64,000 bases of DNA from Sambucus nigra (GCA_949130495.1 OX422218.1:40131651-40195650); one strand, 5' to 3'; counted from the first letter of the stretch, positions 48,201-61,924 are shown. Numbers and translations: made by a program. Notes: a model not told the origin generated them from the sequence alone.

Positions 48201-49119
48201 CACATATTTTGTTATAGAAAATATTTGTGAGGAAAAAGTTCTAATAATAGCAAAAGTGACAAATGAAAACAAACGGATATATTAAAAATTATTTCTAATA
48301 AAAAAACTATTTTTAACCCAAAAAAATATATTCGGAAAAAAGATTCTAAAAAAAATTCTTTAAAAAAAACTTACAAAGAATAAAACAGTTCTAGAAATAA
48401 TAGTTCTTAACAATAATTTTTTTTAAATAGTTTTGACAATAGTAAAACTTCATTTTCACGAGTGAAACATTTTAACAATAAAAGGCATTTTTGGCAAAAA
48501 ACAAGTGAGTTTATTAATGAAAAAATGTTTTTCCCAAAGAATATAGTGTGTAGAGAAAAACAATTAAGAGAATACAATTTTAGTACACTATTAACACAGT
48601 TTTGGACCAAAAAGGAAACAATTTCAACGAATAAAAAACTATTTAACAAAAAACAATTTTTAACAATAAAAAATAGCTTTGACAAATATAAAACATTTTT
48701 AACGAAAAATATTTTTTTGCGAAAAATGGGTTATGAAAAACAAGTTCAAAAAATTAACAATTTCCAGTGGGATGGTGAAATTGTGTGAAAACTTCTCAAT
48801 CCTATATAAGGGAAAAATGTTTGATGTTTAGACATCAAACTTCCGATGTCTTGGAGATGTGATTGGTCAATGCTGCTGACGTGGACGCACATTACTTATG
48901 AAAATAAGTCTACACCAGCGGCATTAATCAATCACATCTGCAAGACATCAAAAATTTTTATATCTCAGAGACATCAAACTTTTTTTCGTATATAAGTAAC
49001 AAAATTTTACCTGCAAAATTAGTCAAAAATATGGCCAAATATATATGTAGACATGGTATTCGTGCAATTTTTTAATGATAAATAAAGGTTAGCAAACATG
49101 TAAATTAATGTGCGAAATA
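48201..49119. repeat. AT-rich repeat with hairpin (copy 1)
   Basis: Diverged match to 55798-56600. Lys/Asn-rich ORFs on both strands (48462-48788; 48407-48685) are products of base composition. 48818-48985 holds a hairpin: GATGTCTTGGAGATGTGATTG (48847 on) pairs with CAATCACATCTGCAAGACATC, with TTTGATG motifs outside. Confidence 0.5.
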
Positions 49120-49634
49120 TTTATTTGCCACTATGTATTACATTTGTCGGGGTGTATCAAAGGGACCATAATATTTTTATTTTGACTTAATGTAATTATG
49201 TATATGGGATAATGAGTAAAATATGTAATTGGTTGATTCTACCCACTCTTGGTATTCAATTTCCCACGAGATTCACATGGGCATCCACATTGGTATTTCC
49301 ATATTTTAATGGGAAGCAATTATCGTTGATATTAGATGTTGGAAAATGATAGAATACAAGTTTTTTCATTTCATTATCACTGATCTTAAATATTCCCAAT
49401 AACCCAAAAAAATTATGTTCATTATTTAAATTTATTTTTATTTATATTATTAATAGAAAATATCGATTTTGTACCTGACTAGTTATTGATGAAAGGACTA
49501 TAAACTCCCAAAACCATGGCATTTATTTAAAGATTTTTCCCCCTTTACTAAATTTTATGTATCAGTTTTTAATTATACCGGAGTTTGAAGTGAAAAGGTG
49601 ACTAAACATAAAGGTAGTAACGTGCCCATAACAC
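49120..49634. repeat. Start of segmental duplication block B; R-type repeat
   Basis: Matches 1-515 almost base for base (offset 49119). Ends with the 9-bp CCATAACAC at 49626-49634. Confidence 0.5.
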
Positions 49635-49969
49635 GGAAATTTGTTTGATGTTGTCAAAGACATCATCTTTTGATGTCTCTCAATCGTTGGAATCCAACTG
49701 GCATTTAACAAAAAGACTCTATCTCTCTTATTAATCTGTCCAACTAACTATATTCTCTCTCTTATTAATGTGTCCAACTAACTATACAAATGTATGGATA
49801 AAAAAATCATACATATAAACTCTTTGTATATAAAAAAAAAGTTCCCTTTTTTATGCAAGTTAATTTTTTTAAAGTTGTTTTTATATCAAAAAAACGTTAT
49901 AAAATTAAAAAGAACAGTTTTTTAATGTTCATTTATATATTTTGAAAAAAAATCTATTTTATAATTATT

Positions 49970-50068
<99 letters not shown>

Positions 50069-51415
50069 CAAAATATTATTGTAAATGAAAACGTTTTTAT
50101 TTTGTTCAATGGCAAAAAAGTAGAAAAAATAAAAAAAAGTATTTTTTATGAATAATAATGTTATCTTTTTTAAATGTTTTTTTAAAATAACGATAAAACC
50201 TGTATGTTATACATAAAACCATTTATATATAGAAAAATTACTTTTTAAGATTATTTAAAAAAACATATATGTTTATATGTATAAAAACATTCTTTTATGG
50301 TTTTTTTATGTACAAAAACGTCATATTGCTTATAAAAACAGTTGCTTTTAACGTTTTTTTTATATAAAATGTATGTAAACTATTTTTTATATACAAAGAC
50401 ATTAAAAAGTAATTTTTTAATATAACATACAGGTTTTAACGTTATTTAAAAAAGAACATTTAAAAAAGTTAATAACATTATTATTCATAAAAAAACATTT
50501 TAACATTTAAACGTTAAACCATTTTTTAAACGTTAAACGTTAAAAAAATGTTTTTTAAATAACGATAAAATGTAATTTTGTAATATATAAAATGTTTTAT
50601 GTATAACATACAGGTTTTAACGTTATTTAAAAAAACGTTTAAAAAAGTTAACAACATTATAATTCATAAAAAATAATAACATTATTATTCATAAAAAATA
50701 CTTTTATCTTATTAACTTTTTTAAACGTTTTTTTTTAAAATAACATTAAAACATGTATGTTATACATAAAACAATATATATATTGAAAAGTTACTTTTTA
50801 ACACCCTTAAAAGAATGTTTTTATACATAAAAACCTATATGTTTTTTTAAATAACGCTAAAAAGATTTTTTTTGATATATAAATTGTTTTATGTATAACA
50901 TGCAGGTTTTATCGTAATTTAAAATAAATGTTTAAAAAGTTAATAACATTATTATTCATAAAAAATAAATTTTTTTCATTTTTTTCGGATTTTTTTTCCA
51001 TTGAAAAAAATAAAAACGTTTTCATTTACAATAATAATTTGTGATATATATATGTACAAATAACTAAAAAAAAAAAGAGATTTTTTTTCAAAATATACAA
51101 ATGAACATTAAAAAACTGTTCTTTTTAGTTTTATAACCTTTTTTTAAAATATAAAAATAACTTTAAAAAAATTTACTTTGATAAAAAAGGGAACTTTTTT
51201 TTTATATACAAACAGTTTAATAATGCAAAGAGTTTATACGTATGATTTTCTGATACATACATGTGTATAGTTAATTGGACACATTAATAAGAGAGAGAGT
51301 ATAGTTAGTTAGATACATTAATAAGAGAGAGAGTCTTTTTGTTAAATGACACTTGGATTTCAACGATTGAGAGACATCAAAAGATGATATCTTTGACAAC
51401 ATCAAAAAATTTTCC
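49635..51415. mobile_element. Fold-back Mutator-like element, copy B
   Basis: Same ends and the same flanking CCATAACAC (49626-49634, 51416-51424) as the element at 516. Differs mainly in the (AC)n(TA)n tract (49973-50067) and in a local duplication of AATAACATTATTATTCATAA near 50660-50700. No ORF. Confidence 0.5.
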
Positions 51416-51424
51416 CCATAACAC

Positions 51425-51819
51425 CTGTTGGTCTATTCACAATTTAGTAGGTGCCGACACCAAATTTTCATTGTTCAAAGTAATGGACTTCCAATTAACA
51501 TGGTACATATGATAACACCAATTAAAAATATTTAATAAATATTTTTTTAATAGTAAATGCAGTTACATACTCATCATATTATAATGTGTCAGTTTGATGG
51601 AATATTTTTTTAAACAAATCAGACTAGTAGTTTGGACTCGCGTAAACAAAAAATACGGTGTCATTTTAAACAAAAAATCACAATATCATGTTAACACAAT
51701 ATTATAAAGTAGATAAATTGTTCGGATTCCTTTACTTTTTAATATGTTGTAAAAATTTTAAAAAGTTTAAGAAGGAGTAAGCATGCTGTCAAGTATGTCC
51801 TAAATCTTTTACAAGTGTC
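51425..51819. repeat. Non-coding repeat next to fold-back element, copy B
   Basis: Matches 2279-2673 and 16266-16660. Confidence 0.5.
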
Positions 51820-53512
51820 ATATGCGGAATTGGAAAATGAGTGCGTGGGGGTTATTCCTGAAAGGGATGTACAAGTGGAAAATTATTTAGTTAGTGGCGG
51901 ATCTCGGGGGATCCAAACCAGGAAGAAATTATTTATTTCAGCCAGGCAAAGGGTTAAACAAGTGGCAGTTAATGGGAGGATCCCTATTTCAGGTTTCAAG
52001 ACTACGCATGATGTCAATACGGGTGGATCTGTCAACTCAGACAAGGGGACAATGTGTGAGGAATATAACGAATGTTGTTCTAATAAACGTGGTGGTTTAT
52101 TAAACAATTTGTGCAGCAATAGCGTGGGGACCATACCAAATTCCAAGCAAAAATATCATGTGTCACGGGGGCATTATGATGGAGGCAATAAAATAAGAGA
52201 GGGGGTGTTTTCTTCTGAGAAGAGGGTTAAATTAGTAATTATTAATCTGAGGGGGGGTGAAAATAAGGAAGGATGGGAGTTAAGGAAAAATCATGGGTCA
52301 TAGGTGTTCAAGGAAAAAAATAAAGGGAAGAAAGATGTTTAACTCGGATCATCCTTGTTAAATCTCAAAAATATTAAGGCGTTTAGTAGTGTGGGAAAAA
52401 AAGGAATAAAAGGCAAGGCAGTGGGGAAATGTAGTGAGGGGAAAAAAGCGATGGTGGTGGCTAGCGAAATGTCGACGGGGGATAGTAAAAAAGAGGATGC
52501 GTCTTTTCAGGAACTAAACGATTCGAGACTATGGGTAGAGTTAAAGATTCCAAACCAGGAATAAATTATTAATACTAATGAGGAAGAAGGCTGGGACAAA
52601 GATCCGATGGGATGGAGGGAGGACTTATTAGGATCTTTTAGCAACGACGCAGGAATTTTTTTTAAGGGCTGCGAGATGGAGGGGGCCTTCCTTTCTGTGT
52701 GGGAGGCGACTTTAATGTGGTGCGATTCGGAACAAAAAGAAGCAACGGTGGTATAATTGATCGATATATGAGAGATTTATCTGACTTCATTAACGGGATG
52801 GAGCTAATGGACTTAACCCTAGAAGGGGGTTTGTTTACCAGGTCGAGCCTCAGGGATCTGCCGTCTTTATCTCGACTATAAAGATTTCTTATATCTCTGG
52901 GTTAGGAGGAGCATTTTCCAGGTGTAATCCAGTCTTGTTTACCTAGGTTGACGTCAGATCATTGTCCTATTCTTCTTGAATGTGGGGGATTGAGGGAAGG
53001 GAGGATTCCATTTAGATTTGAGAATATGCGGCTCAAGGAACCGAATTTTCAGGATAGAGTTAGTGATTGGTGGCTTGGGTATGAGGTGGAAGGGAATGCT
53101 AGTTTCAGATTGGCTGTAAAGCTAAGTTTACTCAAAGAAGATTTAAGGAAGTGGAACAGAGAAGTGTTAGGTAATATTCAGGTGGTTATAACAAGTTTGA
53201 TGAAGGAGATAAGAAGTCTTGATGAGAAAGAAGAGACATACAGGCTATCGGAAGAGGAGAGGAGAGTTAGAGAGACTAAAAAGGGGGAGTTAGGGAAGAG
53301 GTTAATTCAGGAAGAAATCAGTTGGCGACAAAAACCCAGGGCTCTGTGGTTGAGGGAAGGAGAATCGAATACTAAGTTCTTTCACAAAGCTGCAAATGCC
53401 CACTGACGCGGGAACTTTATAGGCAAAATTGAAGTGGGGGGAGAGGTGATCGAAGAGGCGAGTGAGGTGAGGGGGTCCAAGTGGGGGGAGAGGTGTTGGA
53501 AGAGACACTTTG
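51820..53512 (+). pseudogene. Truncated LINE fragment, copy B
   Basis: Paralogue of 2674-4236 with the same left junction. Motifs: GGDFNVVRFGTKRSN near 52699, TSDHCPILLECGG at 52948, GYEVEGNASFRLAVKLS, then QEEISWRQKPRALWLREGES and FHKAANAH up to 53406. It extends about 270 bp further than copy A, matching copy C to its end, and then continues into the block tail as copy C does. Frameshifts and stops throughout; no reverse transcriptase. Confidence 0.5.
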
Positions 53513-55247
53513 TGTAATTGGAAAATTAACTCAAGAATTTGGGATTTTATTACAAGGCAAAAGCATAGGCGTTATAATTACAAAGCGGTCTTTTGACAAA
53601 ATATTTACAATGTTATTTTATAAAAACTGGCAGTGTTATCTTGAAAAAAGTAGCAGTGGTTTAAATAATAATATTAAAATGTTATTTATTTTAAATTGAA
53701 TATCTAATGTTACGAACTAAACGTCGTATACTAGTTTGGTCTTAGCGAGGGCATACATGTATAAATGACGGTAAATAAAGAGATGTATATCAAAGGAATC
53801 CCTATTGAAGGCCAGAACGTAAGTTTGCACCAAGCTCTACTATAAACTGTATGCACTAATTTTACCAATTGCCCCAACTCCAATGTTCCACCACAATACC
53901 TCAACGAGGGTCTATGCCTTCTGCGACAATATTGTGTTGACCAGAATAAGCTTAAAAACAATGAATTTAACACTTCTACTTAGATGAAACTAAAATCTAT
54001 ATGTTTTGAATTGTAATGTACTCTACTCAAATCAGAATGATACGCGTTGAGTAAAATTAGTAAAATATGCTTTGGGCAAGGTCATTTTGAGTAGGGTGTT
54101 AAAGTAAAAATAATTACTTTTCATGAAACCAATAATAAAAATATATGAAATCGATGGTCATCATAAAAGTTTCAAATGCATAAATACGCCTACAGAACCT
54201 CTAAAACTAGAAGAATGTGGGAATGTAATGCATGTTGAAAAGTCGGCTAACCAACGTGCATCATCGTTTACATCGATTGGCCAAAATTTCTTTTTAGGTG
54301 TCTATCAGTGGGCCAATGTGCATCATTTCAGTGTCGATTGGCCGACTTGACTTTGTGCATTGTGTCGGCTGACCGACGTGCATCGGCGTTTGGGATACTG
54401 TGCCTTTATAACCTAAATATAATATACATACATGCAATCAAATAATTTATTAGACAAAATGCATTTTGTTTTAAAAATGAAGTTTACACCTGTTTCAAAA
54501 TATGCACTACAAATGTAACAATGTACAAGGACTGCATTTTTTTTCCGCAACCGCCCCAATTTGGATTTTACTTTTTATGGGAAGCAAAAGAAATCTATAA
54601 AAATAAGGTACTAAATAGTTTGGTCACAAAAATTTAAATAATTACTCAAGTAAAAAAAAGATGTTGGAAAATTTGAATCTATGGTCTGAAAATACCATGT
54701 ACAAATCAATGTATAGAATAAGCATCACGATGAAACCACGTTCTGCAGCAATAAAAAATTGAAATAAAATAGAGAAAACACACAACGTTACAATGACCCA
54801 ATTTTAAAATAGCAAAAAACACTATCAGATTCGTAATTCCCCCATGTGTTCGTTATTCATTCCAACAAAAAAATTGGGCTACATTCTTAAGTTAATATTA
54901 GGAAAAATGACATTATTTTTGTCAACTAGATAAATTTTTCCTTTTATGCTCAATATAAGTTTCATTTTACCATCTATTTATCATAATGTACAGCGAAATA
55001 TAGATATTATTCAACACAAGAGAACCAACTAAAGACATCACAACAATTTCTTATCCTATGAAATGAACTGTAATATTATGATACAATGCCATTACGAAAT
55101 CTGTACAAATTATATGTAAAAAAACATAAATCGTTATTTTTTTACCATTTGAGTTCATCCATGCAACGTACATCAAATTGAAAATTAATTATAAGCTTTG
55201 AAAAGACTTGCCAACCACGAAGAAATTGAAGATGTTGGAATCTCTAT
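53513..55247. repeat. Non-coding tail of duplicated block, copy B
   Basis: Matches 22736-24334 and 6956-8246. Short ORFs (53731-53973 minus; 54123-54350 plus) are seen in the other copies only as DNA similarity. 55240-55256 is the related unoccupied version of the Copia insertion site in block A. Confidence 0.5.
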
Positions 55248-55480
55248 TTGTAACCCCTGGACGAATATAAAGTTCGCAAAACCTTAAAAATTTAACAAAT
55301 GTGATCAATAATTAACTAAATACAAATAAAAACACACAAGTAGATCACCTATAGAGACCAACAATGAATTTCAAAATAGAATACCTCAATTTGTATTTCT
55401 AAATCTGCAAGAAAGAAAAACCGATTACCCAAATCGTTTCTAAATTCATTTTGGGATAAACCGATCAAGTGCCTGTATGT

Positions 55481-55525
<45 letters not shown>

Positions 55526-55797
55526 TGACGACAACAATTGGAGGATGATAGTAATCAGGGGGAGATTTTGATCTCGTGAGAATGATGAGCGTGCGGTGTT
55601 ATTTTGGATGAAAGGTGCGACTGTGATTTTGGTAGTTTAGGTTTTAGAGAGAAAACAATTTGTGATGGGGGGAAAGACTTGCGGGGGCCTAAAATTTTTG
55701 GAGGAAAAAAACGTCACACATGTTAGAGTTAGCAGAATGCATTTAGAATTCTATTAAAAACGATCATAATATATGTAATTATAGATGATTGTTATAG
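55248..55797 (-). repeat. Broken CACTA-like end, copy B
   Basis: Matches 10923-11470, including the (GA)n tract (55481-55522), but stops before the CACTA terminus, joining AT-rich repeat at 55797. Confidence 0.5.
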
Positions 55798-56640
55798 TTA
55801 AAAACGATCATTTTTAACGAAAAAAATATATTACAAAAAAGGATTCTAAAGAACAATTCTTAAAAAAAAAAATTACAATAGAAATAATAGTTCTTAACAA
55901 TAGAAAAGTTTCAAAAACGTTTTGAGAAAAATAAAAATCTAGTTTAACGAGTTAAAAATTTTATAAATAAAAGGCATTTTTGGCAAAAACAAGTCAGTTT
56001 CTTAGTGAAAAAACGTTTATCTCAAAAACTAGTTTTCAGAGAAAAACAATTATGGAATACAGTTTTAGAAAACTATTGACACAATTACAGAGCAAAAGGG
56101 AAACAATTTCAAGAGGAAAAAAATTGTTTAGCAAAAAAATAAATTTTAGCAAAAAAAAATCGCTTTGACAAAAGTAAAACATGTTTAACGAAATATCGTT
56201 TTTTTGTGAAAAATCGGCGAAGAAAAACAAGTTTAAAAAAAAAAATCATTCGGATGGTGAAATTGTCGGAAAACTTTTCCATCCTATATAAGGGGAAAAA
56301 GTTTGATGTTTAGACATCAAACTTTAGATGTCTTGGAGATGTGATTGGTCAATGCTGTTGGCGCGGATCAGCATTTCTTATGAAAATAAGTCCGCGCCAG
56401 CGGCATTTACCAATCACATCTCCAAGACATCAAACTTTTGATATCTCAGTGACATCAAACTTTTTTTAGTATATAAGTAAACAAAATTTTGCCCACAAAA
56501 TTGTAAAAAATATGGCAAAATATATTTGTAGACATGGTATTCGTGCAATTTTCTAATGATAAATAAAGGTTAGCAAACATGTAAATTAATTTGCAAAATG
56601 TTTATTTGCCCCTATGTATTACATTTGCAGCGGTGCATCA
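55798..56640. repeat. AT-rich repeat with strong hairpin (copy 2)
   Basis: Match to 48290-49119. 56326-56433 forms a near-perfect hairpin: GATGTCTTGGAGATGTGATTGG and TGGCGCGGA on the left pair with TCCGCGCCA and CCAATCACATCTCCAAGACATC on the right, arms about 45 nt, loop about 25 nt. A second palindrome, GTTTGATGTTTAGACATCAAAC, precedes it at 56302-56323. Possibly a MITE or a small-RNA precursor. Confidence 0.5.
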
Positions 56641-57690
56641 AAGGAACTTTAATATTTGAATTTTGACTTGCAGTTAATTTTGTATACTGGATAATGACTA
56701 AAATATTTATTTACCAGACATCACTTGCCACCAACAACCATTTTAGTTATCCACAAACTCTTGTGATCTTTATTCATATATTTCTGCCAATTGTCCCAAA
56801 TTTTTTATTAAAATAGTTAGCTGTTTCTACCAACAATTGTGATCCTTCGGGATTCACATGGGTATTCAATTTCCCACGGGAATCACATGGGCATCCACAT
56901 TGGTATTTCCATATTTTATTGGGAACCAATTATCGTTGCTATTAGATATTGGAAAATGATAGGATACAAGTTTTTTCTCTAAATTATCATTGCTCTTAAA
57001 TATTCCCAAAACTGAGTTGCGCAGTTTTAAATTGTCTATTGGGTATTCTTTTGTAGTTCTTTAAGCACAACATTAGAATAAGAGAATCACTCCACAGTTA
57101 AGCACATGTAAAAATCTACCAAGAGTCCTAGTTTTTTTCGTGTCAAATCACTCAACTATAACTGCTCTTAAATATTTCAAAGTTTTCGGGATATAAAACT
57201 GAGTTGCACAGCTGACCGGAGAACTGCTTGAAGTTTTCATTTCACTTCTTATAAATTTGATTTCGTTAATTTAAATTTTATTGAAAAAAAAATTATATAT
57301 TATGTTTTATAAACACTTGTAAGTATAATTTTAAGAGTGGTGCTATAAGTCTCAAATAGCTGTCCCAAAACTCCCCCCAAAAGCAATTAATTTGGTGTCT
57401 TGGCGGGACCCCATAACACAAGACAATACTTAATAGGCAGGTGAGAGAGTAAGTGAAATCCACATCAGATTTGGGGGAGGTTTTGGGGGAGATTTTTGTA
57501 CTCATATCATTATTCTAATTTTAAATATTATATAATTGCTCTTAAAAATTTCATCTTCCCACTTTCTCAAATAGATCGGAATAATCATTATAAGAAATGA
57601 CGGTGTTCTTTTCATACTTACTATATAATATTGGGGTGTGTTTGCCTACCATGATTGAAAATCAATGAAAATAATGGTGGATATATATAT
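56641..57690. repeat. R repeat, copy 5, and spacer
   Basis: 56700-57240 is related to 14697-15200 and 17170-17500. The rest is non-coding up to the LINE poly(A) end. Confidence 0.5.
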
Positions 57691-57796
57691 TTTTTTTTTG
57701 ATAAGTAAATGATTCAATAAAGCAACCCGCCTAAGGGGGCGGAAACCCGTATACAGGAAGTATACAAAGCAAACAAGCCACAATCAACTTAAGCCC

Positions 57797-60700
57797 CTAG
57801 AATTCCTCCAAAAACTCAATAAGGAAAGACAAAGACGAATCATGTCGTTTCCTATACCAAGTAAGAAGAAGGCACAGAAAACTGTACCGAATTCGAGGAG
57901 GGTCAAGATCGACCCCCTCAAAGCATCTCCTGTTCCTCTCCAACCACATAGTCCAAAAGATACAGTGGGGGACCAACATCCAGACCACCCTCGGTCCTGA
58001 CCAACCCCTAGGCCTTCGCCACGCCGCTAGCACTTCGCACACCGAACTAGGCATAACCCAAGCAATCTGGCATAAAGAGAAAAATAAATCCCAAAGACCC
58101 CTAGTAACCTCACAGTGTAGAAGAAGGTGATCAGTCGTCTCCTCCTCCTTTTTACACAACCAACATCTACTGGCCATCCTCCTACCTCTTTGCTGAAGCC
58201 CTTAAACAGTCAAGATGGCCTGTCTGGCCGCAGTCCACACAAAGAAGCACACCCTGGGAGGCGCCTGGCACTTCCAAATAGCCTTCCACTGGAAGAAAGC
58301 ACCACCACGACCCCTTAGGACAGAATAGTAACTCCGAACAGAAAACAAGCCATCATGAGAGTAAGACCACCTCAACCCATCAGCCCCCATAGACGGGACC
58401 GGTGCCAACCTCAGCCATTCGAAGAACACGTCTGCCTCCTCCTGTTCCCAATCACGGAGCCCCCTCCTAAACTTCGGGTCCCACACCTCACTAATCCCTT
58501 CCCTCCGCCTATGATTCTCAACTAACCCATCTTTGTCAATCCCAAGCCTAAACATCCTCAGGAAGAGGACCTCCAAAGATCCCCCCTCGCCCCATATATC
58601 CTTCCAAAACCTGATCCTACTCCCACTCCCAAGGTGGAAAGAGGTGAGCAAGGAGAACCTCCCCCACCCAAGCGCAATAAACCTCCACCACCCCACCCCA
58701 TGCGCAGCTCGCCCCAACATAGGATCCCACCCATACGTTCCAACCCCATGCCTAGCTACCACCACTCTCCTCCACAATCTATCACCATCCCTATTAAATC
58801 GCCACAACCACTTACCTAGTAAAGCCATATTGAAATGGGCTAAGCTCCTGACCCCAGCCCCACCCTCACTGAGCGGCCTACACACCTCATCCCAACTCAC
58901 CAAGCAATATTTAAACTCATCACCATTCCCTTTCCACAGAAAATCCCTCATCAACTTGTCAAGCCTTTTGCCAACAGATCGAGGCAAAGGGAGAACGAAC
59001 ATAAAATATGTCGGAAGGCTAGACAAAACACTTTTGATCAACGTCAACCGACCACCTTTAGACGGGAAACCATGCTTCCAACCTGCTAACCTCCTCTGAA
59101 CCCTCTCGAGGACCAGATTCCACATCGAAGAAGACTTAAACTTAGCCCCTAAAGGGAGGCCAAGATAAGTAGAAGGGAGAGATCCGACCCGACAACCAAG
59201 ACCACGAGCCAAGTAGCCCACATTACCGACCTCTCCCACTGCAATCATCTCACTGTTTTCGACATTGATTCGTAAACCCGACACCACCTCAAAACACACC
59301 AGAAGCAACCGCAGAGACCTCACCTCATCCATAGACGCCCCACAGAAAATAATAGTATCATCTGCAAACAGCAGATGAGAGACCTCAACAGGATGAGAAA
59401 CAGAGCTCCCAATAGAAAACCCTGAAACCAAACCCCCCTCCACTGTCCTGCTCATCATCCTAGAAAATACCTCCATAACTAGAATAAATAGGAATGGAGA
59501 CAAAGAGTCCCCCTGCCTAAGCCCACGCGAACTCCTGAAGAACCCCTCAGGCACCCCAATAACAAGAATTGAGAAATTGACAGAAGAAATACACCTCTTA
59601 ATCCACCTGCACCATCGCTCCCCAAAACCCATCCTCCTGAGCAAATAAATAAGAAACTCCCAATTGACATGAACATACGCTTTCTCAATATCAAGCTTGC
59701 ACAGAATACCAGGATCCCCACTTCTCAGCCTGGACTCGATGCACTCATTCGCAACCAGCGCAGCATCAAGGATCTGACGACCACCCACAAATGCGCTCTG
59801 AGCATCCGAAATAAGAGGATCCAACACACTTCTAAGTCTAACCGACAGGACCTTAGAAATAAGCTTATATACGCTACCAACCAAACTAATTGGCCTGAAT
59901 TCTCTGACATCTGTAGCCCCCCCTTTCTTGGGAACTAAAGTAATGAATGTGGCATTCAGGCTCCGCACGAAGTAACCCCTGTCATAGAACTCGGTGAAGA
60001 CAGCCATCACATCCTCCCTGATAACCTCCCAACAATGCTGATAAAAAGCCATAGTGAACCCGTCCGGACCAGGAGCCTTATCTCCGGACATCGACCTCAG
60101 AACCTGGACCACTTCTTCCTCCGTGAACTGCCTTTCCAACTGAGTCGCCTCGTCCCCAGATATACTCTCCACAGGAAGCCCATCGATCTTCGGTCGCCAT
60201 GGCTCCACTTCCGTATACAACCTCTCAAAGAACTGACTGATCTCCCTACGAACCTCACTCTCCTCGGTGAATTCCACTCCCCCAACAACCACCTTCCCAA
60301 TATGGTTAAAACGCCGATGTGAGTTAGCCGCTTTATGGAAGAATTTAATGTTGTTGTCCCCTTCCCTGAGCCATAGAGCCCTAGACTTCTGCCTCCAACT
60401 CACCTCCTCCTGAACCAGCCGCTTTCCTACCTCCCTTTTTTTCTCGACCCTCGTCGCCCTTTCCTCCCCCGACAAACCGCCCACCCCTTCTTTAACGTCG
60501 AGAGACCTAATATCTTCCAACATCCTTTCAATCATATACGTCACATGGCCAAACACATCTCTGTTCCACTGAATAATGTCACCCTTAAGAAGAAACAGTT
60601 TAGTCGCCAGCCTGAAGCTCGCATTCCCCTCCACCTCATAACCCTGCCACCACTCCTGAACTCTCCCTAAGAAGTCCTCCTCCTGTAGCCACATATTCTC

Positions 60701-61438
60701 GAATCGAAACGGAGTCCTCCCCCCACCCCCTCCTCCGCACTCCAGCAAAATAGGAGAGTGATCCGAAGTCACTCGAGGCAGGCACGACTGGATAGCCCCC
60801 GAAAACTTCTCCTCCCAGTCATTAGAAAGCAAAAAACGGTCCAACCGAGAGAGAGAGGGCTCATCCCTAAAACTGGACCAAGTGAAATCCCCTTCCACCA
60901 AAGGCAGGTCAATCAACTCCTGCTCATCGATGAAGTCAGAAAAGTCCTGCATAAAAGAGTTTGACCGCCCCTCACCACTCCTCTCAGAGGGAAAACGAAT
61001 GATGTTATAGTCACCTCCTGTACACCAGGGAACGCCCCAGACGCTCCTGACCCCAGCCAATTCCTCCCACAACTCCCAACGCGCCAAATCCTCAACTGGC
61101 CCATACACTCCCGAGAAGCTCCAAATAAAACCATCATCCACACACATAAATAAGCAAGAAAGAGACCACCGTCCTACTAAGGCATCCACCTTCTCCACCA
61201 GTCTACTATCCCACATCAAGACAACCCCACCCGACGCACCTTCAGAATCCAGACAGCACCACTCAATCCTATGACCTCCCCAAATTGACTGAGCCAACTC
61301 CCTATCCATAGCCCCCAATTTAGTTTCTTGGAGGCAGACAATGTCTGGCCGCCACCGAGAAAGAGCCCCACTGACCACTTCTCTTTTCCCCCGGTCATTC
61401 AAACCCCGCACGTTCCAAGAGATGATGCGTAACTTCAT
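57797..61438 (-). pseudogene. LINE ORF2: endonuclease, reverse transcriptase, zinc finger; one nonsense codon
   Basis: ATG at 61438. Endonuclease domain first: WN at 8-9, QETK at 37-40, GGDYN, then TSDHSPI. The reverse transcriptase follows, with PGPDGF, RPISLVG, LDIEKAY, QGDSLSPFLF, the catalytic FADD near residue 691 and GLPLG. The C-terminal zf-RVT region spans the stop (FFVWTAARQAILTV / CWLC...TTDHLLLHC). The frame is open for 1078 codons; one TAA at 58202-58204 interrupts it and the same frame continues to 57797 (EFLEEF), giving about 1212 codons in all. Usual AYDHVNW reads AYVHVNW. ORF2 would nick target DNA and copy the LINE RNA there. Apart from the stop and this substitution it looks recently active. 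Confidence 0.5.
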
Positions 61439-61916
61439 CGGAAACCATTGGACACCCCACCCACCCCCCTTTCTCCCTCCTCTACTTTCTCCCTCCGCCT
61501 CTCCTCTATGGAACGGAACAACGTAAGTGCCTCCTTCTCATTCCCCTCATATGAGATACCAAGGAACTTACTAAATCCATCTATCACACTAGAGACCCAC
61601 TCCTTTGATACAACCTCGCAGACCCTCTTGTCAACCCTCCCTCCGGATACCACCCGTACTGAGTCCCCGAGATCAACCCACAGCCTAGGGGATGTGACAA
61701 CCTGGCTACTCAATAAATCCTCCCCGCACGACGACCCTCCAGCAGTGCCAGAAAAGGCGTGCGCGTACTCCCTCCGCACCACCTCTCCTACCCCTTCTTC
61801 CACGATCGTGCTAGGCGTGACACAGCGCAAAATTGACACATCCTTGTACCCAACCTCGGTTCCGGACAACCTTAACTTATCACTAGCAATCACACCTTTC
61901 CCCTTACAATCCCCTC
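61435..61916 (-). pseudogene. LINE ORF1, C-terminal part
   Basis: The open frame reads leftward from the 5' truncation, with a first internal ATG at 61893 (MIASDKLRLSGTEVGY), and ends at TGA 61435-61437. The stop overlaps the ORF2 start as ATGA, suggesting coupled translation by reinitiation. The nucleic-acid-binding domains of ORF1 (DUF4283, zinc knuckle) are lost with the 5' end. The remaining 150 or so residues are charged, with a Glu/Arg-rich stretch. Confidence 0.5.
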
Positions 61917-61924
61917 TATATATA

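Larger units (their letters stand above)
57691..61916 (-). mobile_element. LINE retrotransposon, 5'-truncated, nearly intact ORF2
   Basis: Inserted on the minus strand. Its 3' end is a poly(A) (T run 57691-57699) preceded by ATTGAATCATTTACTTATC. The 5' end is near 61916, inside ORF1. Candidate target duplication TATATATA (before 57691 and at 61917-61924), not decisive because both flanks are TA-rich. GC content is clearly higher than the surroundings, as expected for a recent arrival. Confidence 0.5.

Noticed and set aside
48407..48788. Lys/Asn- and Phe/Leu-rich ORFs on both strands
   Set aside because: Low-complexity translations of AT-rich repeat DNA; frame not conserved in the paralogue at 55980-56230.
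58533..59099. 188-codon plus-strand ORF, and similar ones across 58127-61936
   Set aside because: Antisense shadows of the LINE ORFs; GC-rich coding DNA keeps other frames open.
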